The notes: generated from the letters alone by a model not told the origin. A stretch of 64,000 bases of DNA from Georgenia yuyongxinii (GCF_006352065.1 NZ_CP040915.1:1116001-1180000), one strand, 5' to 3'. Numbered from the stretch's first letter, positions 10,600-20,604 are shown. A program made the numbers and translations.

Positions 10600-10627
10600 T
10601 GTCAGTGCTGTGTGATGACATCGGCAC

Positions 10628-13600
10628 ATGGACACCCGGGCGCACGCGAGAACCGCTTTGCGGCTGAGCCTGCCCGGGTCGCTGCCGCCCCCGCCGTCGC
10701 TTGACCCCGTGCAACAGCGGGCCGTGGACTGGCCGAACCGTGCGGGGAACGTGCTCGTCGTGGGGGCGCCGGGCACCGGGAAGACGACGACGGCGGTCGC
10801 GGCCTTGCTGCACCGCGCCCGTGACCTGCCGGCCACCGCGCCGGCGCGGGCCGCCGGCGGGAACCAGGGCGTGCTCATGCTGGTGCCCACGCGCCGCGGC
10901 GCCGGACGGGTGCGCGACGCGGTCACGGCCCGGCTGGGCCGGACCACCACCCAGGTGCTCGTGCGCACCCCGGCGTCCTTCGCCTACTCGGTGCTGCGGC
11001 TGCGGGCCGTGCTGCTGGGACAGCCCGCACCCACTCTCATCACCGGTCCGGACCAGGACCAGGTGCTCGCCGAGCTGCTCGCAGGACACCGGGCCGGGCT
11101 GGGCGCCCCCGTGCGCTGGCCCGCTGCCATCGGGACCGAGACCCTGGCGCTCGGCGCGTTCCGCGACGAGCTGCGTGACCTGTTCATGCGTGCCGCGGAG
11201 CTCGGGCTGGGACCGGAGGAGCTCGCCGAGCGCGGCCAGCGGTACGACCGGCCCGAGTGGGTGGCCGCGGCGGTGCTGCTGCGCGAGTACCAGGAGGTCA
11301 CCGCCCTGGGCGAGATGACCCCGGATCGCGGTGCCCGGCTCGATGCCGCCCGGATCGTCGACGAGGCGACTGCCGCACTGCGGGCCTGGGAGCAGGAGGT
11401 GCCTGGCCACCCGCGGCCCCGGTGGTCCGCGGTCGTGGTCGACGACCACCAGGACTCCACCCTCGCCACGGCCCGCCTGCTGCGGGTGCTCGCCGACGAC
11501 GGCGCCCAGCTCCTCCTGCACGGCGACCCCGACGCTGGCGTCCAGGGCTTCCGCGGCGGCAGCCCCGCTCTTGTCGGGCTCGCCGAGTCGGCCGATCCGC
11601 TGGGCGGGTTCGCGGCCACCCGGCTGGTGCTGCCCACCGTCCACCGCGGCGACGCCGAGCTACGTCGCGCTGCCACCACGGTCACCGGAGCGATCTCGAC
11701 GGTGGGCACGGCCGCGCACCGGCGCGCCGGTGTGCCGAGCCCGGACCCGGCCGAGGACGGCGGATCCACGGCCCCGGCCACGGACTCCCCAGCGTCCGTC
11801 GCGGCCGCTGCGGCCCCGGCGCCCCGCGGCGTCCAGAACGTCGTGCTGCGTTCGCGTGCGCAGGAGGGCGCCTACCTCGCGCGCACCCTGCGTGAGGAGC
11901 ACCTCCACCACGGCACACCCTGGTCACGGATGGCCGTGATCGTGCGGTCCTCCGGGGACCTGACCGGCTTCCAGCGCATGCTCCGCAGCTGGGGGGTCCC
12001 CGTCGGCGCCGCCACGGCCGCCGGCGTGCTGCGGGAGGAGCCCGCGGCGCGGCCACTGCTGACGGCGTTGCGCGCATGCCTCACGGGCCGCACGGACGCC
12101 GAGCAGGCCGTCGAGCTGCTCACCTCCCCGCTCGGCGCCCTCGATGCGGTGGCGCTGCGTGGGCTGCGGCGCGCGCTGCGGGGAGCGGAGCGCGCCGCCG
12201 GGGGGACCCGGCCGGTCGACGAGCTCCTCGTCGAGGCAGTCGAGGACCCGGCCGTCGCCGCGGCCCTGCCCCCGCACGTCCGGCGTGGTCCGGCCAGGGT
12301 GGCCGCCGTGCTGGCTGCCGGCCGCACGGCGCTCGAGGACGCCGGTGCGACGGCCGAGACCGTGCTGTGGGCCCTGTGGAGCACGAGCGGGCTCGCGGAG
12401 CCCTGGCGGGACCGGGCCCTGGCGGGCGGTCCGGGTGCCGAGCGTGCCGACGCCGACCTCGACGCGGTGATGGCGCTGTTCAAGGCGGCCGAGTGGTACA
12501 CCGACCGCACCCTCGGTGGCGGACCGGCGGGCTTCCTCGACCACGTCAGCGCCCAGGACCTGCCCGCCGACTCCCTGGCCGCCCGCGGTGTGCGCACCGA
12601 GTCCGTCCAGGTCCTCACCCCCGCCGCGGCGGCGGGGGAGGAGTGGGAGGTCGTCGTCGTCGCCGGCCTTCAGGAGGACGTGTGGCCGGACCTGCGGCTG
12701 CGGGACTCCCTGCTCGGTGCCGGCGCACTGGCCGACGTCGAGGCAGGCCGTTCGCCCGACGGGCGCCGCGCGTTCGGGCCCGCCCGCCGCCAAGTCCTCG
12801 ACGACGAGCTGCGCATGCTCGCGGTCGCCGTGACCCGGCCGACGCGCCGCCTCCTGATCACCGCGGTGCTGGACGAGGACGCCCGCCCGTCGTCCTTCTT
12901 CGACCTGCTCGCCCCGGACGGCACCGAGACCACCGACCTCGTGCGCACCGCACCGCCTGCGTTGGACCTGCGTGGCCTCGTCGCCGAGCTGCGGTGCGCG
13001 CTGGAACCCGTCTCTGCCGGCGCCCCTGACCGGCGCCGTGACATCGCCGCCGCCCTCCTGGCTCATCTCGCCGGCCAGGACGTGGCCGGTGCCGACCCGG
13101 AGGGCTGGGCCGGCCTCGCCGACCTGAGCACCGACGTCCCGCTACGACCACCGGGCGCCCCCGTGCCGGTGAGCCCGTCCAGCGTGGAGCAGGCGACCGG
13201 CTGTGGCCTGCGCTGGGCACTGGAGCAGGCCGGCGGCCGTGGCGAGCGCAGCATGGACCAGTCCGTGGGCTCGCTCGTCCACGAGATCGCCGCCGAGCAC
13301 CCGCACGGCACCGCCGAGCAGCTGCACGCCGCCCTCGACGCCCGCTGGTCCGAGCTCGGCCTCGGCGACGCCTGGACGGGCCGGCGTCAGCGACAGCTTG
13401 CCGGCGCCATGGTGGACCGGCTCGCGGCGTACCTCGCCGGCGTGCCCGGCCAGGTCGACGTCGAGCGCGAGTTCACCGCTGATGTCGGCCGCGCCCACCT
13501 CACGGGTCGGATGGACCGGGTCGAGCACCTCGACGACGGTCTGGTCCGGGTGGTCGACCTGAAGACCTCCGCGAGCCCGGTGTCGGCCGAGAAGGCCGCC

Positions 13601-13900
13601 GCCCACCCGCAGCTGGGCGCCTACCAGGCGGCGGTGGACGCCGGCGCCTTCGGGGAGCCCGCCGCTTCGGCCGGCGGGCGTCTGGTCTACCTGGGCACGG
13701 GCAAGAGCGCCACCGAGCGGGCCCAGCCTGCCCTGGCCACGGCGGAGGACCCTGCCTGGGCGGCGCGGCTGGTGACCGAGGCGGCCGAGACGATGGCCGG
13801 TACCACCTTCGTGGCCCGGCTGGGCGAGGCCTGCCAGCACTGCCCTGTGCGCGCCTCGTGCCCGCTGCAGGACAACGGAGGACGGGTGACCACCAGATGA
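10628..13900 (+). CDS. adnA: AdnA-like subunit of AdnAB helicase-nuclease
   Basis: Predicted 1090 aa from ATG 10628. N-terminal UvrD-type motor: Walker A GAPGTGKTTT (about 47-56), a Walker B variant VVVDDHQDST instead of the usual DExQD, and GDPDAGVQGFRGG. Motif VI is degenerate (VAVTRPTRRL), which fits AdnA being the non-driving motor in mycobacteria. The C-terminal RecB-like nuclease has VRVVDLKTSASP and LGAYQAA. Four Cys (ATGCG and CQHCPVRASC) could hold a 4Fe-4S cluster as in AddB/AdnA. It resects double-strand breaks with AdnB. The stop overlaps the adnB start. Confidence 0.88.
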   Translation: MDTRAHARTALRLSLPGSLPPPPSLDPVQQRAVDWPNRAGNVLVVGAPGTGKTTTAVAALLHRARDLPATAPARAAGGNQGVLMLVPTRRGAGRVRDAVTARLGRTTTQVLVRTPASFAYSVLRLRAVLLGQPAPTLITGPDQDQVLAELLAGHRAGLGAPVRWPAAIGTETLALGAFRDELRDLFMRAAELGLGPEELAERGQRYDRPEWVAAAVLLREYQEVTALGEMTPDRGARLDAARIVDEATAALRAWEQEVPGHPRPRWSAVVVDDHQDSTLATARLLRVLADDGAQLLLHGDPDAGVQGFRGGSPALVGLAESADPLGGFAATRLVLPTVHRGDAELRRAATTVTGAISTVGTAAHRRAGVPSPDPAEDGGSTAPATDSPASVAAAAAPAPRGVQNVVLRSRAQEGAYLARTLREEHLHHGTPWSRMAVIVRSSGDLTGFQRMLRSWGVPVGAATAAGVLREEPAARPLLTALRACLTGRTDAEQAVELLTSPLGALDAVALRGLRRALRGAERAAGGTRPVDELLVEAVEDPAVAAALPPHVRRGPARVAAVLAAGRTALEDAGATAETVLWALWSTSGLAEPWRDRALAGGPGAERADADLDAVMALFKAAEWYTDRTLGGGPAGFLDHVSAQDLPADSLAARGVRTESVQVLTPAAAAGEEWEVVVVAGLQEDVWPDLRLRDSLLGAGALADVEAGRSPDGRRAFGPARRQVLDDELRMLAVAVTRPTRRLLITAVLDEDARPSSFFDLLAPDGTETTDLVRTAPPALDLRGLVAELRCALEPVSAGAPDRRRDIAAALLAHLAGQDVAGADPEGWAGLADLSTDVPLRPPGAPVPVSPSSVEQATGCGLRWALEQAGGRGERSMDQSVGSLVHEIAAEHPHGTAEQLHAALDARWSELGLGDAWTGRRQRQLAGAMVDRLAAYLAGVPGQVDVEREFTADVGRAHLTGRMDRVEHLDDGLVRVVDLKTSASPVSAEKAAAHPQLGAYQAAVDAGAFGEPAASAGGRLVYLGTGKSATERAQPALATAEDPAWAARLVTEAAETMAGTTFVARLGEACQHCPVRASCPLQDNGGRVTTR

Positions 13901-16900
13901 GCCAGACCAGGACCACCACCACCACCACCACGCCCACCCCTGCGGTGCGCCACACGGCCACCGTGATCGCCGAGGCTCTCGGCCAGCACCCACCCACGGA
14001 CGAGCAGCGCGCCATGATCGAGGCGCCGCTCGAGCCGCTCCTCGTGGTCGCCGGCGCGGGTTCCGGCAAGACCGAGACCATGGCCGGCCGGGTCGTCTAC
14101 CTGGTGGCGAACGGCCTCGTGGCACCCGAGCAGGTCCTGGGCCTCACGTTCACCCGCAAGGCCGCCGCCGAGCTGGCCCAACGGGTGCGACTGCGGCTGC
14201 GCCGGCTGCACGCCGTCGGCCTCGTCACCCCCGCCGACGGTGAGGAGGCAGCGGCCGCCACCGCCGCCGACCTGACGGCATCGACCGGCCCCGATCGTCC
14301 GGTCACCGCCGGGGGGACCGGCCTGGACGTGGACCGCCCGCACATCGCCACCTACAACTCCTTCGCCGGTGGCATCGCCCGGGACCATGCCCTGCGCGTC
14401 GGCGCCGACCCGGATGCCCGCCTGATCACCGAGGCCGCCGCCTGGCAGCTGGTCGACGACCTCGTACAGGGCTGGGTCGAGGACCTGCCCACGGACCGCT
14501 CACCCGCCACCATCACCAACGCGGTGCTGGCCCTGGCGGGCGCGCTCAACGAGCACCTCCTCGACCCCCGCGAGGCCCGTGAGCTGCTTGAGGACCTCTG
14601 CCGGGACCTCGTCGAGCGTCAGCCCGAGGGCAACAAGAAGGACCCGTACGCCGAGGTTGCCAAGGCGGCCCGCAGCGTGCAGGAACGGATGGCGCTCATG
14701 GACCTCGTCGCCGCCTACGCGGCACGCAAGCGCGATCGCGGCCTCATGGACTTCGGCGACCAGGTCGCACTGGCCGCACGCATCGCCACCGACGTGCCGG
14801 CGGTCGGCGGGCAGCTGCGTGACCAGTACCGCGTCGTGCTGCTCGACGAGTATCAGGACACCTCCGTGGCGCAGCTGCGCCTGCTCTCCTCGCTCTTCGG
14901 TGCCGGGCACCCGGTCACCGCCGTCGGTGACCCCAACCAGGCCATCTACGGCTGGCGCGGCGCCTCCGCGGCGTCCCTGGCCACCTTCCCCGAGACGTTC
15001 CGCCGCGGCGACGGCACGCCGGCCATGACCCTGGCGCTGAGCACCTCCTGGCGAAACGACCGCGCGATCCTCGACGCCGCGAACACCGTGGCCGCGCCGC
15101 TGCGCACCGCCCGCACCGACGGGCCCGCCGTGACGGTGCCCGTGCTGCGGGCTCGGCCCGGCGCCGGGCCCGGGGAGGTGCTCGGGGGCTACCTGCTCGG
15201 ACAGGCCGACGAGGCCGCCCAGGTCGCCGCCTTTCTTGCCGCCCGCTGGACGCCGAGCTCACCGGAGACCGCGGCGGTCCTGTGCCGCAAGCGCTCACAG
15301 TTCCCCGACGTCGTCCAGGCCCTGCGCGCGGCCGGCCTGCCGGCCCGGGTCCTCGGCCTCGGCGGCCTGCTGGCCACCCCGGAGGTCGTGGACCTGCGGG
15401 CCACGCTGCAGGCCGCCCACGACGCCGGCCGCGGCGACGCCCTGATGCGGCTGCTGACCAACCTCCGGCTGGGCGCCGCCGACCTCCACGCCCTGCAGGA
15501 CTGGGCGCGTGAGCTCGCCCGCACCGCCGCCGCCGAGCTCACCGACGACGACGCGCGGCGCCTGGACCCGCGCGAGGAGTCCAGCCTGGCGGAGGCGGTG
15601 GACCGGCCGCCTGCGGCCGGTTGGACGAGTCGGCGCGGGCACACCATGTCCGCGGCCGGCGCCGCCCGGGTTCGCCGCCTGGGAGGCACGCTGCGACAGG
15701 TCCGAGCCATGACCTACCTGCCGCTGCCCGAGCTGGTGACCGCCACCGAACAGCTGCTCGGCCTCGACATCGAGGTCGCCGCACGCGCGGGCACCGGCGG
15801 CGGCACGGCGCGGACCGGCCTGGACGCCTTCACCGAGGTGGCCGCCAGCTTCGCCGCCGACGCCGACCAGCCCACCCTCGGCGCGTTCCTCGCCTGGCTC
15901 GACGCCGCCGAGGAACGCGAGCGGGGCCTGGACGCCGCCGAACCCGCCGCCGACGAGCCGGACTCCTCCGTGGTCCAGGTGCTCACCGTGCACGCCGCGA
16001 AGGGCCTGGAGTGGGACATCGTCGCCGTCCCGGGCCTGGTCGAGAGCCACTTCCCGGGGTACGACGGCCGCCCCTCCGCCGACGGCACCGTCACGGACGG
16101 CGGATGGCTGACCGACGTGCGCGAGCTGCCCTACCCCCTACGCGGCGACGCCGACTCCCTCCCCGAGCTGGACCTGCTCGGTGCGGTGACCCACAAGGAC
16201 GTCGAAGAGGCCCGCAAGCAGTTCCGCGCCGAGGCCGGTGCGCACCAGGTGGCGGAGGAACGGCGGCTCGCCTACGTCGCCCTCACCCGTGCCCGCAGCA
16301 CCCTTCTGCTGACCGGCTCATGGTTCCGCACCGGCAAGACACCCCTGCCGCCGTCGCGCTTCCTCACCGAGCCGTACAGCCTCGGTCAGGTCGCCGACAT
16401 GCCCGTGCCCGACGACGCAACCACGGCCTCCGGCGCAACCACGGCCCCCGGCGCATCCACGGTCGCCAACGCCGCACCCCACCCACCCACGGCGTGGGAA
16501 CCGCGCCCCGCGGACGAGGTCGAGAACCCCGCCCTGACCCAGGAGGTCACCGCGCAGTGGCCGACCGACCCACTCGGCGCACGTCGGGCCGGGCTCGAGA
16601 ACGCCGCCGCGGCCGTCCGGCAGGCCGCCGCCCAGCACGAGCACCCGCTGCTCGATGACGGCGAGGGCGGTGCCGCTGACCCGGTGACGGCGCGGTGGCT
16701 GCAGGACGCGCGGCTGCTGCTGGCCGAGCGCGACGTCACCCGGACGGGCGCCCATGAGGTCCCGCTCGCCGGGCACCTGTCCGCCTCCGCCGTGGTGGGC
16801 CTGGTCGCCAACCCGCACGAGTTCGCCCGTGACCGGCGCCGGCCGGTGCCCACGGAGCCCACGGTCGTCTCCCGCCGCGGCACCCGCTTTCACGAGTGGG

Positions 16901-17370
16901 TCGAGCACTTCTACGGGCAGGGCGCGCTGCTCGACATCGAGGAGGTGCCCGGCAGCGGGGAGGACCTCACCGACACACCGCTGAGCGACGACGAGCTCAC
17001 GCGGCTGCAACGCACCTTCGCCGCCTCGGTCTGGGCCGAGCGCGTCCCGCTCGCAGTGGAGGTGGACCTCGAGACCCCGGTGGCGGGGACCATCGTGCGG
17101 TGCCGGATCGACGCCGTCTTCGACGGACCTGATGGCGTGGAAGTGGTCGACTGGAAGACCGGCCGACCGCCGCGCACGCCCAGCGAGCTGGCCGAGCGCG
17201 AGATGCAGCTGGCGCTGTACCGGCTGGCCTGGTCCCGCGCGACGGGTACGCCCCTGGAGCGTGTGCGAGCCGCCTTCTACTACGCCGGCGCGGACGCGAC
17301 GGTCCGGGCGGGTGCGCTCAGCGAGGATGAGATCGTCGCCCGCATCACCGCAGCCATCGCAGCCGGGTAA
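13897..17370 (+). CDS. adnB: AdnB-like subunit of AdnAB helicase-nuclease
   Basis: Predicted 1157 aa. ATG 13897 forms an ATGA overlap with the adnA stop and is preferred over an in-frame upstream start. The motor is intact: GAGSGKTETM, TFTRKAAAEL, DEYQDTSVAQ, GDPNQAIYGWRG, TVHAAKGLEWD and YVALTRARSTLLL. The C-terminal nuclease carries FHEWVEHFYG, VEVVDWKTGRPP and QLALYRLAW. AdnB is the driving motor of the mycobacterial complex. A run of ACC codons near the start (about 13911-13932) gives a poly-Thr stretch, a potentially length-variable microsatellite. Alanine-rich linkers at about 115-150 and 840-880 lengthen it beyond mycobacterial AdnB. Confidence 0.9.
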   Translation: MSQTRTTTTTTTPTPAVRHTATVIAEALGQHPPTDEQRAMIEAPLEPLLVVAGAGSGKTETMAGRVVYLVANGLVAPEQVLGLTFTRKAAAELAQRVRLRLRRLHAVGLVTPADGEEAAAATAADLTASTGPDRPVTAGGTGLDVDRPHIATYNSFAGGIARDHALRVGADPDARLITEAAAWQLVDDLVQGWVEDLPTDRSPATITNAVLALAGALNEHLLDPREARELLEDLCRDLVERQPEGNKKDPYAEVAKAARSVQERMALMDLVAAYAARKRDRGLMDFGDQVALAARIATDVPAVGGQLRDQYRVVLLDEYQDTSVAQLRLLSSLFGAGHPVTAVGDPNQAIYGWRGASAASLATFPETFRRGDGTPAMTLALSTSWRNDRAILDAANTVAAPLRTARTDGPAVTVPVLRARPGAGPGEVLGGYLLGQADEAAQVAAFLAARWTPSSPETAAVLCRKRSQFPDVVQALRAAGLPARVLGLGGLLATPEVVDLRATLQAAHDAGRGDALMRLLTNLRLGAADLHALQDWARELARTAAAELTDDDARRLDPREESSLAEAVDRPPAAGWTSRRGHTMSAAGAARVRRLGGTLRQVRAMTYLPLPELVTATEQLLGLDIEVAARAGTGGGTARTGLDAFTEVAASFAADADQPTLGAFLAWLDAAEERERGLDAAEPAADEPDSSVVQVLTVHAAKGLEWDIVAVPGLVESHFPGYDGRPSADGTVTDGGWLTDVRELPYPLRGDADSLPELDLLGAVTHKDVEEARKQFRAEAGAHQVAEERRLAYVALTRARSTLLLTGSWFRTGKTPLPPSRFLTEPYSLGQVADMPVPDDATTASGATTAPGASTVANAAPHPPTAWEPRPADEVENPALTQEVTAQWPTDPLGARRAGLENAAAAVRQAAAQHEHPLLDDGEGGAADPVTARWLQDARLLLAERDVTRTGAHEVPLAGHLSASAVVGLVANPHEFARDRRRPVPTEPTVVSRRGTRFHEWVEHFYGQGALLDIEEVPGSGEDLTDTPLSDDELTRLQRTFAASVWAERVPLAVEVDLETPVAGTIVRCRIDAVFDGPDGVEVVDWKTGRPPRTPSELAEREMQLALYRLAWSRATGTPLERVRAAFYYAGADATVRAGALSEDEIVARITAAIAAG

Positions 17371-17489
17371 CGCGTGGGACTCCCGTCCCCCCAGCCGGGG
17401 GCTGGGGCGCGAGGTTCGCGGACGGTACCGTGACGTCGCCGACGAGGCGTGCCGCGCCTGGCCGGGCCGCACGACGTGGGGAGACGCCG

Positions 17490-17954
17490 ATGCAGGAGTC
17501 GCTCGTCCAGGTCCACACCGTCGCGGCTGTCGTGTTCGTCGCCTTCCACGCCGTCTCGGCCGTGACCCTCCTCAGGGTCCGCGGTCAGCGCGACCCCGTC
17601 ACGGTGCGCAAGATGCTCCGGGTGTCCCGGGTGGCGACCGTGCCGGCCGACCTCGCCCTGCTCACCGTCCTGGTCGCCGGAACCTGGGCGGGCATCATCA
17701 CGGGCGCCTTCACCGGCGGGCACCTCTGGCTGTGGGCCGCCGTGGCGGTGCTGGTCGTCGTGCTGGTCGCGATGTTGACCCTGGTCAGCCCGAACGCGGA
17801 GAAGTGGCGACGCCTGGTGGACGAGAAGGCCGACCCGCCGTCGCCCGACGAGCTCGCGACCGCCCTGTCGGCACGGGCACCGCTCGCGGGCGGCGCGGTC
17901 GGGCTGGTCGGGCTTGTCGCGATCGTGTGGCTGATGGTGACGCAACCGTTCTGA
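17490..17954 (+). CDS. four-TM membrane protein of unknown function
   Basis: Predicted 154 aa from ATG 17490, with GGGGAGA upstream. Four hydrophobic helices are seen (about 8-27, 50-70, 75-97 and 128-150). A His at about residue 9 and one near 20 lie in TM1 (VHTVAAVVFVAFHAVSAV), a pattern seen in small cytochrome-like membrane proteins, but no family was recognised with confidence. Convergent with the phosphotransferase gene 42 nt away. Confidence 0.65.
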   Translation: MQESLVQVHTVAAVVFVAFHAVSAVTLLRVRGQRDPVTVRKMLRVSRVATVPADLALLTVLVAGTWAGIITGAFTGGHLWLWAAVAVLVVVLVAMLTLVSPNAEKWRRLVDEKADPPSPDELATALSARAPLAGGAVGLVGLVAIVWLMVTQPF

Positions 17955-17996
17955 ACCGGCCCAGCGCACGACGCCGGAAGCAGGGCCCCGCAGCCG

Positions 17997-19334
17997 TCAT
18001 CTGGCGCTGGGCTCGTCCGCCTCTGTTGTGACCTCCGCACCGTCGGGCGCAGCATCGCCGTCGGCCGCACCATCGGCTGCGCGCGCGCCGCCGTTGTCGT
18101 CACGCTCGTCGTCGCGCTCGGTGGAACGCACTCGGCCGGCCGAATCGGACCGGTCGTCCTCTGTGGGCTGGAGGAAGTCGGGCAGGTTGCCCAGGTGGAG
18201 GGGCTCGGTGACGGCCGTATCAGTGAGGTCGCTGTCCAAGCCGGTTGCGTAGATGCGTCCGGCCGGCGCATCGGTGGCTTCCGAGGCGTCGGAGTGCTCC
18301 ACCTGATCCGCGGGTGCGTCGTCTTCGCCGGGCTCCCAGGTCTGCGTGGCCGGGTCGGCGTCAGGCCAGGCGACGGCGTAGTCCTGGACCACCACGGGCT
18401 CACGTGCCCCGATGGGCGGTGCGTCCTCGACGTCGGCGGCCAGGGTGCGGAGCATGGCGGCGGCGTCGTCGACGACCGCCTGCTCGCCGCTGCGCACCCC
18501 GTGCAGCAGCCACCGAGCAAGTGCGAGCTCGGAGACCAGCAGGGCCCGGTCGAGCAGGTGGGCGTCGGTGCCTTCGGTGCGGGCGAGGGAGTACGCCTCC
18601 ACGATCGCGTCGACGGAGTCCTCCGGCGCGGCCGCCGTGAGCCAGGCCAGGTCCTCGGCCGGGTCACCGACGTGGACGTCGGCGAGGCTGAGCATTGCGC
18701 TGACCTGTCCGTCGTGGACCAGCACGTGATCGGGCGCGAGGTCGCCGTGGACCGGGGTGGCGCTGAAGCGCCAGAGCGCCACGTCCTCGAGGGTGTGCTC
18801 CCACCGGTTGAGCAGCACCGACGGCACGTGCCCGGTGCGGGCGGCCTCGTCCACCTCGGCCAGGCACCGCTTGCGGTAGGCCTCGGCGTCGTACACCGGC
18901 AGACCGGAGTCCGCCACCACCGCCGGGTCGAGCTCGTGAAAGGCGGCGATCGCCCGGCCGAGCTCCGCCGAGAGCCCGGGCCCGCTGGTGAGGCGGCCGA
19001 GGTCGACCGGCCGGCCGACCAGCTCGCGGTAGACCATGGCGCGGCCACCCTCGGGCAGGGCCGCAAAGCCCGCGGGCCGGGGCACGTCGAAAGGCAGGCC
19101 ACCGTCGTCGACGACGTGGGCGAGGTTGGCCAGCAGCGCCACCTCACCCTCGAGCGCGGCGCCGGCCGCGGGGTGCAGCGGAACACGGACCACCCAGTGG
19201 CGGCCACCGCCGTCGAGCAGGCCGGTGGTCTGGAAGTCGGTGGTCGCCCGCTGCGGTGGGCGGGTGGCCACCACGTCCAGGCCGGGCACGGCCGAAGTGG
19301 CGAGGGCGGCGAGGGCGAGAGCTGAGCGGACCAC
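17997..19334 (-). CDS. aminoglycoside phosphotransferase/choline kinase-fold protein
   Basis: Predicted 445 aa with GTG 19334 as start (VVRSALALAALATS); the frame is open further upstream but that part is not protein-like. The kinase fold shows nucleotide-lobe strands, then the catalytic loop VHGDLAPDHVLVHDG (HGD intact, with His where Asn is usual) and the metal loop LADVHVGDPAEDLAWL. The last about 120 residues are acidic and low-complexity. Macrolide/aminoglycoside phosphotransferase-family proteins occupy this position beside AdnAB in other actinobacteria, but the substrate is unknown and resistance should not be assumed. Confidence 0.75.
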   Translation of the reverse strand: MVRSALALAALATSAVPGLDVVATRPPQRATTDFQTTGLLDGGGRHWVVRVPLHPAAGAALEGEVALLANLAHVVDDGGLPFDVPRPAGFAALPEGGRAMVYRELVGRPVDLGRLTSGPGLSAELGRAIAAFHELDPAVVADSGLPVYDAEAYRKRCLAEVDEAARTGHVPSVLLNRWEHTLEDVALWRFSATPVHGDLAPDHVLVHDGQVSAMLSLADVHVGDPAEDLAWLTAAAPEDSVDAIVEAYSLARTEGTDAHLLDRALLVSELALARWLLHGVRSGEQAVVDDAAAMLRTLAADVEDAPPIGAREPVVVQDYAVAWPDADPATQTWEPGEDDAPADQVEHSDASEATDAPAGRIYATGLDSDLTDTAVTEPLHLGNLPDFLQPTEDDRSDSAGRVRSTERDDERDDNGGARAADGAADGDAAPDGAEVTTEADEPSAR

Positions 19335-19658
19335 ACCGCAACGGTAGGCGGCTGGACCGCGACGTGGGTGGCGTACGCGCCGGGGCGTCCGGGGGAGCGC
19401 GGAGCCGTTCGGTGGCCACAAGAACCCCAACCCGCCCGATCGAGCGTGCGTGGGAGGTGGAGACCGCGAACCGGACGAGGCACCGCCCGACCCATGGGTG
19501 GGGCTGATGAGGCAGGGCTGGCTGGTGAGGTCCATCGGGCCGGGAATCACAGGTCCGCGCATGCACAGGCCTTGATATCGCTTCCCCGCCCCACGCACCT
19601 CCAATAGGTTCGCCCCATGTAAATCGGGCAGGACCGGGCTCCAAAGGGGTGATGGTCG
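19335..19658. other. 324-bp divergent intergenic region upstream of the tad operon
   Basis: No gene was seen. It separates the phosphotransferase from cpaF and should contain the tad promoter. TTGATA at 19572-19577 could be a -35-like hexamer, but no matching -10 at normal spacing stands out. AGGGG at 19645-19649 is the probable ribosome site for cpaF. Confidence 0.5.
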
Positions 19659-20111
19659 GTGGACGAGGGTGTGTCGTTGCTCGAGTCCGAGGTGCGCGAG
19701 CTCGTCCGGCGCCGCGGCGTCGACCCGGTGCGCGACGCGGCGAGCGTGCGCTCCTTGGTGGCGGCTGCACTGGCCGACTACGACGACCGCTCCCTCGCCG
19801 GGCTGGTCCCGCCGCTGGCCGATCCGGGCGCCGCCGCGAAGGAAGTAGTGGACGCCGTCGCAGGCCTGGGGCCGCTCCAGCAGTACCTCGACGACCCGGA
19901 GGTCGAGGAGCTGTGGATCAACGAGCCGGGCAAGGTCTTCGTCGCGCGGGCCGGCCGGCCGGAACTCACCACGACGATCCTCGACGAGGCGCAGGTGCGC
20001 GAGCTGGTCGAGCGCATGCTGCGCGTGTCTGGTCGCCGCCTCGATCTGTCCACCCCGTTCGTCGACGCGTCCCTGGCGACCGGCGAGCGTGTCCACGCTG
20101 GCTGCAACTAA
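19659..20111 (+). pseudogene. cpaF: cpaF/tadA 5' fragment, interrupted by mobile element
   Basis: A GTG start at 19659 opens a frame for the N-terminal domain of the Tad pilus secretion ATPase. Residues 1-145 end in RRLDLSTPFVDASLATGERV, the lead-in to the conserved HVVIPDITR segment of CpaF. At 20096 the sequence switches to foreign DNA and adds only AGCN before TAA, giving a 150-residue stub without Walker motifs. The remainder lies at 31226-32024. Joining 20095 to 31226 yields one continuous 411-residue frame. Confidence 0.93.
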
Positions 20112-20116
20112 CGGCA
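20074..20116. other. attL junction
   Basis: The chromosomal half ...GGCGAGCGTGTC is followed by core CA (20094-20095) and element sequence CGCTGGCTGCAACTAACGG. Only the 2-nt core is shared with attR, as expected for large serine integrases, which leave no long duplication. Confidence 0.8.
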
Positions 20117-20140
20117 CATCACGGTCGGAGCCCTACAACG

Positions 20141-20166
20141 GGCTGAGTTACATGGCTGAGTTACAT
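20141..20166. repeat. tandem 13-bp direct repeat near left end of element
   Basis: GGCTGAGTTACAT occurs twice head-to-tail at 20141-20153 and 20154-20166, 46 bp inside attL. In the circular form this DNA would lie directly upstream of the integrase gene, so it may be a regulator site or part of its promoter. That use is inference. Confidence 0.7.
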
Positions 20167-20226
20167 CCCGGACACCTCGGGGTGGAGGCGCATCACGGAA
20201 GCGTCGACGCATGAGACGCTACGGAC

Positions 20227-20511
20227 GTGCGGACCTTCGAATACGCGGTAGTGACTCTCGTTCGTGAACCGGCGCCGGTGCCGCCTTGGGCGCACGAGTG
20301 GTCAATCGTGAAGCCACCAGGTAAGACGCAGGTGCGGAGGGACCCGAAAGGGCAGGCAGCGCTGTCACAGACGATCATCTTCAATGAATTGGGTAGCGAG
20401 GGATGGGAACTCGTCGAGTCCGGCGTCTTGGAAGCCGGCCGCTTTACAGCCCAATCTGGAGGGCCGATCCAGCGAAGTTGGACATTCATGCGTGAACGTC
20501 CGGCGGACTAG
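20227..20511 (+). CDS. DUF4177-like small protein
   Basis: Predicted 94 aa with GTG 20227 as start. The N-terminal MRTFEYAVVTL and the later FNELGSEGWELVES match the pattern of DUF4177-type small proteins (EYKVV ... LNELGxEGWELV). Function is unknown; such proteins are common on plasmids and phages. It is the first gene inside the left end and one of only two plus-strand genes on the element. Confidence 0.65.
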   Translation: MRTFEYAVVTLVREPAPVPPWAHEWSIVKPPGKTQVRRDPKGQAALSQTIIFNELGSEGWELVESGVLEAGRFTAQSGGPIQRSWTFMRERPAD

Positions 20512-20604
20512 CGTCCTGCCGCGTCATCTGGGGTCGCGAGTGGGCGGTGCGGCTCCACGCTGAGTGGTCCTAAACGCACATCAGACACGCGGGTTCTCTG
20601 AGTG

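Noticed and set aside
13911-13932. ACC microsatellite as a separate regulatory element
   Set aside because: It lies inside adnB and encodes threonines right after the start; only length variation is of interest.
19335-20117. Extended N-terminus of the phosphotransferase through 20117
   Set aside because: It would cross the intergenic region and the antisense of cpaF; the kinase fold begins right after GTG 19334.
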